From Microbacterium oryzae (GTDB lineage: Bacteria > Actinomycetota > Actinomycetes > Actinomycetales > Microbacteriaceae), in contig NZ_JAUEPM010000001.1 in NCBI RefSeq assembly GCF_030406385.1, positions 496,001 through 560,000 on the forward strand: 64,000 bases of DNA, in the 5' to 3' direction. A program made the translations under genes and the position numbers. The notes below the pieces were generated by a model. The model was not told the DNA's origin and ran no database searches. It saw only the letters and a list, made by a program, of their open reading frames with translations. Shown here piece by piece: positions 55,916 to 63,264 of this stretch; the stretch's first letter is position 1; every line of letters begins with the position of its first letter.

Positions 55916-57099
55916 GCGCGCACCCCCGCCTGTCGATCAATCAGGCCACGATCAAGCACACCACCGTCGCGCAGGCCGTGCAGGTCGTCACGGGCGCCGG
56001 CATCGAGGCCATCGGCCTGTGGCGCGAGCAGGTGCAGGAGGCCGGGCTGCAGGAGTCGGCGAGGATCATCGCGGACTCCGGCCTCCGCTACTCCACCCAC
56101 TGCCGCGGCGGCTGGTTTACGGCACCGGAGGGCTCGGCGCGCCGTGCCGCCATCGACGACAACCGACGCGCGATCGAGGAGACCGCCACGTTGGCCGCAG
56201 CCGGCGCCGAAGGGTCCCGCGCCGTGCTCGTGCTTGTCGTGGGCGGCCTGCCCGAGGGCTCTCGCGACCTCGTCGGCGCCCGGCAGCGGGTGAGCGACGC
56301 CGTCGCGGAGCTCGCACCCGATGCGCAGGCAGCCGGCGTCACACTCGCCCTCGAGCCGCTGCACCCGATGTACGCGTCGGACCGCTCCGTGCTGTCCACC
56401 CTGCCGCAGGCGCTCGACATCGCGGCGGACTTCGACCCGGCGGTGGTCGGCGTCACGGTGGACACCTTCCACCTGTGGTGGGATCCCGACGTGCTCGAGC
56501 ACATCGCGCGCGCGGGCCGCGAGGGCCGCATCGCGACGTACCAGGTCTGCGACTGGAAGACGCCGCTCGAGGCCGACAACCTGCTGTCGCGCCACTACCC
56601 GGGTGACGGCATGATCGACTTCGGACCGATGACCCGTGCGGTCATCGAGACCGGATACGACGGCGACATCGAGGTCGAGCTGCTCAACCAGTCGATCTGG
56701 GACACGCCTCCGGCCGAAGCCGTGCGCCGCACGGTGCGCGGCTTCGAATGCGCGGTCGCGCCCTACCTCGCCCGACCCCCCACTCCTCTCGGGATAGGCT
56801 CAGCGGATGACCGACACCACGGTGCGCACCGGCGCGGCACCGACGCTCCACGACGTCGCCCGCGAGGCGGGCGTCTCCCTCGCGACGGCCTCGCGCGTCC
56901 TCAACGGCTCCAACCGCAAGGTGGCCGAGACGTACCGCGAGCGCGTGCAGGCGGCAGCCGATCGGCTCGGTTACACCGCGAACATCTCCGCACAGGCGAT
57001 CGCGCGTGGGACGTCCGCGACCGTGGCCCTCCTCGTGGCCGACATCGCGGACCCCTACTTCGGGCAGATCGCCTCCGGCGTGGCGCACGCCGCCGATGA
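55912..57099 (+). CDS. Sugar phosphate isomerase/epimerase (TIM barrel), frame reads into next gene
   Basis: Residues 1-288 form an AP-endonuclease-2/xylose-isomerase-like barrel with metal-ligand stretches 'LALEPLHPMY', 'VTVDTFHLWWDP', 'GDGMIDFGPM' and 'DIEVELLNQ'. The domain is complete at 'YLARPP', but no stop follows: the frame continues about 107 more residues of Arg/Gly-rich, non-homologous sequence inside the LacI gene. One base added in the C6 run at 56776-56781 would end it at TGA 56808-56810, giving the usual ATGA overlap; one base lost would end it at TAG 56795. The true end is therefore probably near 56797-56810. Members of this fold epimerise sugars or cleave 3-keto-glycosides. 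Confidence 0.75.
   Translation: MSAHPRLSINQATIKHTTVAQAVQVVTGAGIEAIGLWREQVQEAGLQESARIIADSGLRYSTHCRGGWFTAPEGSARRAAIDDNRRAIEETATLAAAGAEGSRAVLVLVVGGLPEGSRDLVGARQRVSDAVAELAPDAQAAGVTLALEPLHPMYASDRSVLSTLPQALDIAADFDPAVVGVTVDTFHLWWDPDVLEHIARAGREGRIATYQVCDWKTPLEADNLLSRHYPGDGMIDFGPMTRAVIETGYDGDIEVELLNQSIWDTPPAEAVRRTVRGFECAVAPYLARPPTPLGIGSADDRHHGAHRRGTDAPRRRPRGGRLPRDGLARPQRLQPQGGRDVPRARAGGSRSARLHREHLRTGDRAWDVRDRGPPRGRHRGPLLRADRLRRGARRR
56795..56800 (+). promoter_or_regulatory. Leaderless-type -10 box (LacI gene)
   Basis: TAGGCT ends six bases before the ATG at 56807. Confidence 0.5.
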
Positions 57100-57838
57100 A
57101 GCCGGCCTCATCGTCACGATCGCGATGACCGAGCGCGACCCGGCCCGTGAGGTGGCGCTCGTGCGCACCCTCCGCGGTCAGCGCCCACGCGGCATCGTCC
57201 TCGCCGCCTCGCGCGACACCGCGAGCGACACCGACGCGCTCTCGGCCGAGATCGCCGCCGTGCAGTCCGTGGGCGGGCGCATCGTCACCCTCGGCGCCGC
57301 GCTGCCCGGAACCCGCGTCGTCGCCTATGAGAACGAGGCGGGCGCCCGCGCGCTCGCCGGCCGTCTCGCCGAGCTCGGATACCGCGACGCCGTCGTGCTC
57401 GCCGGCCCCGAGGGTCTGCGCACCTCCGACGACCGCCTCGCGGGCTTCGCGCAGGGCTTCGAGGATGGCGGGGGCCGGGTCACGCAGGTCGTCCGCGGCT
57501 CGATCTCGCGGGACGCCGGCTACCGCGCGATGTCCGAGCTCCTGAACGCGGGGATCGCGCCCGGCACGCTCGTCTTCGGAATCAGCGACGTCGTCGCGAT
57601 CGGCGCGATCTCGGCGATCCGCGATGCGGGCCGCGAGCCGGGCGCCGACCTCGCCGTAGCGGGCTTCGACGACATCGTCACCGGACGCGACGTCACACCC
57701 GGTCTCACGACCGTGCACCTGCCCCTCGAGGAGCTCGGAGCGCAGGCCCTGCGCGCCGCAGTGGACCCGGACTGGACCCCGCCCGAGCCGGTCTCCCTCG
57801 AGGTCCTCCTCCGCGACAGCACTCCGCCGCGCGCCTGA
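56807..57838 (+). CDS. LacI-family regulator (end of the Gfo/Idh-DUF993 cassette)
   Basis: The 343-residue repressor has HTH 'TLHDVAREAGVSLATASRVL' (10-29) and core motifs 'VFGISDVVAIGAISAI' and 'AVAGFDDIVTGRDVTPGLTTV'. It is last in the cassette but also has its own leaderless box, so it can be expressed without the upstream genes. Its operator is unknown; it could share the RG-I-type sites, such as the one before its own cassette at 53484. Confidence 0.88.
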   Translation: MTDTTVRTGAAPTLHDVAREAGVSLATASRVLNGSNRKVAETYRERVQAAADRLGYTANISAQAIARGTSATVALLVADIADPYFGQIASGVAHAADEAGLIVTIAMTERDPAREVALVRTLRGQRPRGIVLAASRDTASDTDALSAEIAAVQSVGGRIVTLGAALPGTRVVAYENEAGARALAGRLAELGYRDAVVLAGPEGLRTSDDRLAGFAQGFEDGGGRVTQVVRGSISRDAGYRAMSELLNAGIAPGTLVFGISDVVAIGAISAIRDAGREPGADLAVAGFDDIVTGRDVTPGLTTVHLPLEELGAQALRAAVDPDWTPPEPVSLEVLLRDSTPPRA

Positions 57839-57855
57839 GCCCGGGGCGTCGACGC

Positions 57856-57916
57856 GCGTTCGGGAGGAGAAGTGCCTTCCGGAGGAGGAACCGCGCGGAC
57901 CCGTCCTCCCGAACGC
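57856..57916. repeat. 13-bp inverted repeat between convergent LacI genes
   Basis: Perfect arms 57856-57868 and 57904-57916 with a 35-base loop that itself contains related GGAGGAG strings. Likely a bidirectional transcription barrier; no T tract. It fills most of the 113-base gap. Confidence 0.5.
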
Positions 57917-57951
57917 ACATCGCCTCCGGGAGGCGGCGCGAGAGCGGCTGA

Positions 57952-58932
57952 CTACGCGGTCTCGCGCGGCACGAGCTGCGGCTCGAACCGCACGTGCTCC
58001 CCCGGTTCGCGCGCCAGCAGCTCCACGGCGGTCGCCCCGAGCTGCTCAGCGGGCTGGCGCACGGAGGTCAGCGGGACGACCGTGGAGGCGGCGAAGTCGA
58101 TGTCGTCGTATCCGACGATGGCCATGTCCTCCGGCACCCGAACGCCGCCGGACATCGTCAGAGCCTGCAGCAGCCCCACCGCCACGAGATCGTTGGCCGC
58201 GAAGATCCCGTCCGGCCGGTCCGCGGCCTCCCGACGCAGCAGCGCCTCGCCGGCAGCGCGCCCGTGGTCGACCGTGAGGTCCTCGAGACCCAGCCGCTCC
58301 AGCTGGGCCCCGGCCCGATCGGAGACCGCGCGACGCGCACCCTCGTAGCGGTCGCGCACCTGACGCAGATCCCGCGGACCCCCGACGAAGGCGATGCGCC
58401 GGCATCCGCGCTCGAGCAGCCGCTCCACGGCCATCCGGCCGCCCTTCCGGTCGTCCACCGAGACCGTCGACAGGCCATCCGAGTCACCCTCGTGGTCCAC
58501 GAGGACGACGGGCACGCCGCGCTCCGCAAGCCGCTCGAAGTGCTCGAGCTCGGCGGTGAGCGGGGTGGCGATCACGCCGCTGGCCCGCTGCTCGGCGAAG
58601 AGATCGATGAGACGGCGCTCGCGGCCGCTGTCGCGTGCGCTGTCGGAGAGGAGCACCGAGAGTCCGACCTCCTCTGCGCGGGCATCCGCGCCGCGAGCGA
58701 CGTCGGCGTAGAACGGGTTGCGCATGTCGAGCACGATGAGGCCGATGCTGCGGCTGCGGCCGGCGCGAAGCTGGCGGGCGGCATCGTTGCGCACGTACCC
58801 GAGGTCCGCGATGGCGGCCCGGACGCGCTCGACCGTCTCCGGCGCCACCCGCTCGGGGTGGTTGAGCGCGTTCGAGACGGTGCCGGCCGACACCCCGGCG
58901 CGCGCCGCGACGTCCTTGACGCTGACGGTCAT
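57952..58932 (-). CDS. LacI-family regulator, likely of the rhamnose operon
   Basis: The 326-residue repressor has HTH 'SVKDVAARAGVSAGTVSNAL' (4-23) and core motifs 'IFAANDLVAVGLLQAL' and 'IVGYDDIDFAASTVVPLTSV'. ATG chosen for AGGAGGTG six bases upstream. It is transcribed divergently from rhaI; the only LacI-like palindrome in the 129-base space between them differs from the RG-I operator, so this protein probably controls the rhamnose genes and responds to L-rhamnose or rhamnulose. Confidence 0.9.
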   Translation of the reverse strand: MTVSVKDVAARAGVSAGTVSNALNHPERVAPETVERVRAAIADLGYVRNDAARQLRAGRSRSIGLIVLDMRNPFYADVARGADARAEEVGLSVLLSDSARDSGRERRLIDLFAEQRASGVIATPLTAELEHFERLAERGVPVVLVDHEGDSDGLSTVSVDDRKGGRMAVERLLERGCRRIAFVGGPRDLRQVRDRYEGARRAVSDRAGAQLERLGLEDLTVDHGRAAGEALLRREAADRPDGIFAANDLVAVGLLQALTMSGGVRVPEDMAIVGYDDIDFAASTVVPLTSVRQPAEQLGATAVELLAREPGEHVRFEPQLVPRETA

Positions 58933-58987
58933 CCGCACCTCCTGCCCCATCATATCGAGCGGGCTCGGGCATGGCCCGGCGACGCGG

Positions 58988-59045
58988 TTGACCTGGTGCC
59001 CGACGATGTCTACCATGGAGACAACGATGCGTTAAATCGTTTTAA
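58988..59045 (+). promoter_or_regulatory. Promoter and operator of the rhamnose operon
   Basis: TTGACC (58988-58993), exactly 17 bases, TACCAT (59011-59016), then the palindrome TTAAATCGTTTTAA (59032-59045; one mismatched pair) about 9 bases after the expected start. The AT-rich arms differ clearly from the RG-I operator. Confidence 0.75.
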
Positions 59046-59061
59046 GCGAAAGGCACTGTCG

Positions 59062-60243
59062 ATGACGACCCCCACCACCTCCGTCCTGAGCGACGAGATC
59101 CTCGGGCAGCTCGAAAAGCAGGCGATCGAGCTCCCCTCCTGGGCGTTCGGCAACTCCGGCACGCGTTTCAAGGTCTTCGCGACGCCCGGCACCCCGCGCG
59201 ACCCGTTCGAGAAGATCTCCGACGCCGCCCAGGTCAACAAGCTCACCGCGCTGGCGCCGTCGGTCGCGCTGCACATCCCGTGGGACCTCGTCGACAGCTT
59301 CGACGACCTCCGCAAGCACGCCGAGGACAACGGCGTCGAGCTCGGCACCATCAACTCCAACACGTTCCAGGACGACGACTACAAGTTCGGCGCCCTCACG
59401 CACGAGGACGCGGCCGTCCGCCAGAAGGCGATCGACCACCACCTCGCGTGCATCGACGTCATGGACGCCACCGGCTCGCGCGACCTCAAGATCTGGCTCG
59501 CCGAGGGCTCGAACTACCCGGGCCAGGCCGACATGCGCGGCCGCCAGGACCGCCTGAACGAGTCGCTGCAGAAGATCTACGACCGCCTCTCCGGCGAGCA
59601 GCGCCTCGTGCTCGAGTACAAGTTCTTCGAGCCGGCGTTCTACCACACCGACGTCCCGGACTGGGGCACCTCCTACGCCCAGGTGGCGACGCTCGGCGAG
59701 CGCGCGATGGTCTGCCTCGACACGGGTCACCACGCTCCCGGCACCAACATCGAGTTCATCGTCATGCAGCTGCTGCGCCTCGGCAAGCTCGGCTCGTTCG
59801 ACTTCAACTCGCGCTTCTACGCGGACGACGACCTCATCGTGGGCGCGGCGGACCCGTTCCAGCTCTTCCGCATCGTGTTCGAGGTCATCCGCGGCGGCGG
59901 CTACGCGAACCCCGACGTGGCCTTCATGCTCGACCAGTGCCACAACGTCGAGAACAAGATCCTCGGCCAGATCCGCTCGGTGCTCAACGTGCAGGAGATG
60001 ACGGCTCGCGCGCTGCTCGTCGACCAGGAGGCGCTGCGTGCCGCCCAGGTGTCGGGCGACGTGCTCGGCGCGAACGCGGTCTTCATGGACGCGTTCTACA
60101 CCGATGTCCGTCCGGGCCTCGCCGAGTGGCGCGAATCACGCGGTCTCCCGGCCGACCCGATGGCCGCCTACCTCGCCTCGGGCTACCAGGAGAAGATCGA
60201 GGCCGAGCGCGTGGGCGGCGTCCAGGCAGGCTGGGGCGCGTGA
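59062..60243 (+). CDS. rhaI: L-rhamnose isomerase (RhaI type)
   Basis: Converts L-rhamnose to L-rhamnulose in the cytoplasm. The 393-residue xylose-isomerase-like barrel shows 'SVALHIPWD', 'LKIWLAEGSNYPGQ', 'VLEYKFFEPAFYHTDVPDWG' and 'MVCLDTGHHAPGTNIEFIV', with the Glu, Asp and His metal ligands of the Pseudomonas/Bacillus RhaI group rather than E. coli RhaA. The ATG has AAAGG upstream. First gene of rhaI - hydrolase - rhaD - rhaB; its stop overlaps the hydrolase start. Confidence 0.95.
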   Translation: MTTPTTSVLSDEILGQLEKQAIELPSWAFGNSGTRFKVFATPGTPRDPFEKISDAAQVNKLTALAPSVALHIPWDLVDSFDDLRKHAEDNGVELGTINSNTFQDDDYKFGALTHEDAAVRQKAIDHHLACIDVMDATGSRDLKIWLAEGSNYPGQADMRGRQDRLNESLQKIYDRLSGEQRLVLEYKFFEPAFYHTDVPDWGTSYAQVATLGERAMVCLDTGHHAPGTNIEFIVMQLLRLGKLGSFDFNSRFYADDDLIVGAADPFQLFRIVFEVIRGGGYANPDVAFMLDQCHNVENKILGQIRSVLNVQEMTARALLVDQEALRAAQVSGDVLGANAVFMDAFYTDVRPGLAEWRESRGLPADPMAAYLASGYQEKIEAERVGGVQAGWGA

Positions 60244-61088
60244 GCGAACCCCGTGAGCGGACGCTCGACGGACCCCACGGGCCGCTGAGCGTCCGCATCT
60301 ATCCCGCGAGCGCGCCCTCCGGGGCGGCGCTCGTGTGGGCGCACGGCGGGGCGTTCGCCTTCGGCGACCTCGACATGCCCGAGGCGGACGAGGTGTCGCG
60401 CGCGTTCGCCGCGCGCGGCATCCCCGTCGTCTCCGTCGACTACGCACTCGCTCCCGTGACGGCCGCACTCGGCCGTCCGGACGAGGTGCGCGACGGCGCG
60501 ATCTACCCCGTGGCCTCGGAGGAGCTCGCGTTCGCGTTCGCGTGGACGCGCGAGCACGCCGAGGAGCTCGGCGCGGACCCCGCCAGGGTCGCGCTCGGCG
60601 GCACGAGCGCGGGCGGCAACCTCGCAGCAGGCGCGATCCTGCGCCTGCTCGACCAGGGCGCCGCGCTCCCCGCACTGTCGGTGCTCGCCTACCCGACGCT
60701 GCACGCGGTGCAGCCGACGACCCGCGACGAGCTGAAGGCCCGGCTCGCCGAGGCAGGCCTCGCCGACCAGTTCTCCGCCGAGCCGGTCCGCCGCATGTAC
60801 GAGAACTACCTCGGCGGTTCGGTCGCGGACCCGGAACCCGCCGCGGTGCCCGGCGTCGCGACCGCGGAGCAGCTGCGCGACTACCCGCCCGCGATCATCG
60901 TCACGGGCGACCTCGATGAGCTCCGCGTCTCCGGCGAGGCGTTCGCCGACACGCTGCGCGAGGCCGGCGTCGACGTGGAGCTCTCCTTCGAGCCCGGCAC
61001 CACGCACGGGCATCTCAACCGCCCCGACCTCGAGCCCGCGTTCACCCACACGATCGACGTCTTCACGGCGCGCGTCGCGCGGCTCTGA
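60240..61088 (+). CDS. Alpha/beta hydrolase, HSL-like esterase
   Basis: A 282-residue hydrolase with the oxyanion motif HGG (35-37), nucleophile elbow GTSAGG (S123), acid in 'VTGDLDEL' and base in 'GTTHGHL'. The elbow reads GTSAG where most HSL-family members have GDSAG. No signal peptide. GTG start overlaps the rhaI stop (GTGA), so it is a true member of the rhamnose operon. It may release rhamnose from an acylated or otherwise esterified form; substrate unknown. Confidence 0.85.
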   Translation: MSEPRERTLDGPHGPLSVRIYPASAPSGAALVWAHGGAFAFGDLDMPEADEVSRAFAARGIPVVSVDYALAPVTAALGRPDEVRDGAIYPVASEELAFAFAWTREHAEELGADPARVALGGTSAGGNLAAGAILRLLDQGAALPALSVLAYPTLHAVQPTTRDELKARLAEAGLADQFSAEPVRRMYENYLGGSVADPEPAAVPGVATAEQLRDYPPAIIVTGDLDELRVSGEAFADTLREAGVDVELSFEPGTTHGHLNRPDLEPAFTHTIDVFTARVARL

Positions 61089-61131
61089 CCATCCCCACCC
61101 CATCCCCTGTGCAGTCCACGAGAGAGACACC

Positions 61132-63168
61132 ATGACGAACCCCACCGTCGCCGACCTCATCGCCCGGTCGAACCGACTCGGCGCCGACCCCAAGAACACC
61201 AACTACGCCGGCGGCAACACGTCGGCGAAGGGCACCGAGACCGACCCGGTCACCGGCGAGCCCGTCGAGCTGCTGTGGGTGAAGGGCTCCGGCGGAGACC
61301 TCGGCACCCTCACCGAGAAGGGCCTCGCCGCCCTCCGCCTCGACCGCATGCGCGCCCTCGTGAACGTCTACCCCGGCCTCGAGCGCGAGGACGAGATGGT
61401 CGCTGCCTTCGACTACTGTCTGCACGGCAAGGGCGGCGCCGCCCCGTCGATCGACACCGCCATGCACGGCCTCGTCGACGCCGCGCACGTCGACCACCTC
61501 CACCCCGACAGCGGCATCGCCATCGCCACGGCCGCGGATGGCGAGGAGCTGACGAAGAAGATCTTCGGCGACAAGGTGGTCTGGGTCCCGTGGCGCCGTC
61601 CCGGCTTCCAGCTCGGCCTCGACATCGCCGAGATCAAGAAGGCGAACCCGCAGGCGATCGGCACGATCCTCGGCGGCCACGGCATCACGGCCTGGGGCGA
61701 CACCAGCGAGGAGTCCGAGCGCAACTCGCTCTGGATCATCGAGACCGCGCAGCAGTACATCGACGACAACGGCAAGGCGGAGCCCTTCGGCGGCGTGCGC
61801 GCCGGCTTCGAGGCGCTGCCCGAGGACGAGCGTCGCGCCAAGGCGGCCGCCCTCGCCGCGACCATCCGCGGCTTGGCCTCGACCGACAAGCCCATGGTCG
61901 GCCACTTCACGGACGCCCCGGTCGTCACCGACTTCCTCGCCTCCGAGAAGGCCCCGACGCTCGCGGAGCTCGGCACGAGCTGCCCCGACCACTTCCTCCG
62001 CACCAAGGTCAAGCCGCTCATCCTCGATCTGCCGGCATCGGCATCCGTCGAGGAGTCGATCTCTCGCCTCACGGAGCTGCACGAGCAGTACCGCGCGGAC
62101 TACACCGCCTACTACGAGGCGCACGCGACCGAGGCGAGCCCGGCCATCCGCGGCGCCGACCCGCTCATCGTCCTCGTTCCCGGCGTCGGCATGTTCAGCT
62201 ACGGCGCGAACAAGCAGACCGCGCGCGTGGCGGGCGAGTTCTACGTCAACGCCATCAACGTGATGCGCGGCGCCGAGGCGCTCTCGACCTACCACCCCAT
62301 CTCCGACGCGGAGAAGTTCCGCATCGAGTACTGGGCGCTCGAGGAGGCCAAGCTCCAGCGCATGCCGAAGCCGAAGACCCACCAGGGGCGCATCGCGTTC
62401 GTGACGGGCGCGGCCTCCGGCATCGGCAAGGCCATCGCCACCCGCCTCGCGGCCGAGGGCGCCTGCGTCGTCGTTGCGGACCTCGACCTCGAGAAGGCGC
62501 AGGCGGCGGCGGCCGAGCTCGGCGGCTCCGATGTCGCCATCGGCGTCGCCGCGAACGTCGCCGACGCCGACGGCGTGCAGGCCGCGATCGACGCGACTCT
62601 CCTCGCCTTCGGCGGGATCGATCTCGTGGTGAACAACGCGGGTCTGTCGCTGTCGAAGCCGTTGCTCGAGACCACCGAGAAGGACTGGGACCTCCAGCAC
62701 GACGTCATGGCGAAGGGCTCGTTCCTCGTCGCGAAGGCGGCGGCCAAGGCCCTCATCGAGCAGGGCATGGGCGGCGACGTCATCTACATCTCCTCGAAGA
62801 ACTCCGTCTTCGCGGGCCCGAACAACATCGCCTACTCCGCCACGAAGGCCGACCAGGCCCACCAGGTGCGTCTGCTGGCCGTCGAGCTCGGCGAGCACGG
62901 CGTGCGCGTGAACGGCATCAACCCCGACGGCGTCGTGCGCGGCTCCGGCATCTTCGCCGCGGGCTGGGGCGCCAACCGCGCCGCCACCTACGGCGTGAAG
63001 GAAGAGGACCTCGGCCAGTTCTACGCCAACCGCACGATCCTCAAGCGCGAGGTCGTGCCCGAGAACGTCGCCGACGCGGTGTACGTCCTCACCGGCCCCG
63101 AGCTGAGCCGCACCACGGGCCTGCACATCCCCGTCGACTCGGGCGTCGCAGCCGCCTTCCTGCGCTGA
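61132..63168 (+). CDS. rhaD: Bifunctional rhamnulose-1-phosphate aldolase / lactaldehyde dehydrogenase
   Basis: A 678-residue fusion also called RhaEW. Residues 1-405 are a class II aldolase ('NYAGGNTSAKG', zinc ligands in 'HVDHLHPDSG') that splits L-rhamnulose-1-phosphate into dihydroxyacetone phosphate and L-lactaldehyde. Residues 415-678 are a short-chain dehydrogenase with TGAASGIG (425-432) and catalytic Y568/K572 in 'YSATK', oxidising lactaldehyde to lactate. ATG with GAGAGAG upstream. It follows the hydrolase by 43 bases and is followed by a strong hairpin. Confidence 0.95.
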   Translation: MTNPTVADLIARSNRLGADPKNTNYAGGNTSAKGTETDPVTGEPVELLWVKGSGGDLGTLTEKGLAALRLDRMRALVNVYPGLEREDEMVAAFDYCLHGKGGAAPSIDTAMHGLVDAAHVDHLHPDSGIAIATAADGEELTKKIFGDKVVWVPWRRPGFQLGLDIAEIKKANPQAIGTILGGHGITAWGDTSEESERNSLWIIETAQQYIDDNGKAEPFGGVRAGFEALPEDERRAKAAALAATIRGLASTDKPMVGHFTDAPVVTDFLASEKAPTLAELGTSCPDHFLRTKVKPLILDLPASASVEESISRLTELHEQYRADYTAYYEAHATEASPAIRGADPLIVLVPGVGMFSYGANKQTARVAGEFYVNAINVMRGAEALSTYHPISDAEKFRIEYWALEEAKLQRMPKPKTHQGRIAFVTGAASGIGKAIATRLAAEGACVVVADLDLEKAQAAAAELGGSDVAIGVAANVADADGVQAAIDATLLAFGGIDLVVNNAGLSLSKPLLETTEKDWDLQHDVMAKGSFLVAKAAAKALIEQGMGGDVIYISSKNSVFAGPNNIAYSATKADQAHQVRLLAVELGEHGVRVNGINPDGVVRGSGIFAAGWGANRAATYGVKEEDLGQFYANRTILKREVVPENVADAVYVLTGPELSRTTGLHIPVDSGVAAAFLR

Positions 63169-63177
63169 CCCGCGCCC

Positions 63178-63227
63178 GGATCCCCGATTCGCGCCCCGGC
63201 CGCACCCGCGGCGCGAATCGGGGATCC
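63178..63227 (+). terminator. 18-bp perfect hairpin between rhaD and rhaB
   Basis: Arms 63178-63195 and 63210-63227 are perfectly complementary over 18 bp with a 14-base loop, starting 9 bases after the rhaD stop. No T tract. It may reduce read-through into rhaB or protect the rhaD message. Confidence 0.65.
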
Positions 63228-63264
63228 TCCCCTGCCCCCTCTCTTCCCCACCAAGGAGCACGCC

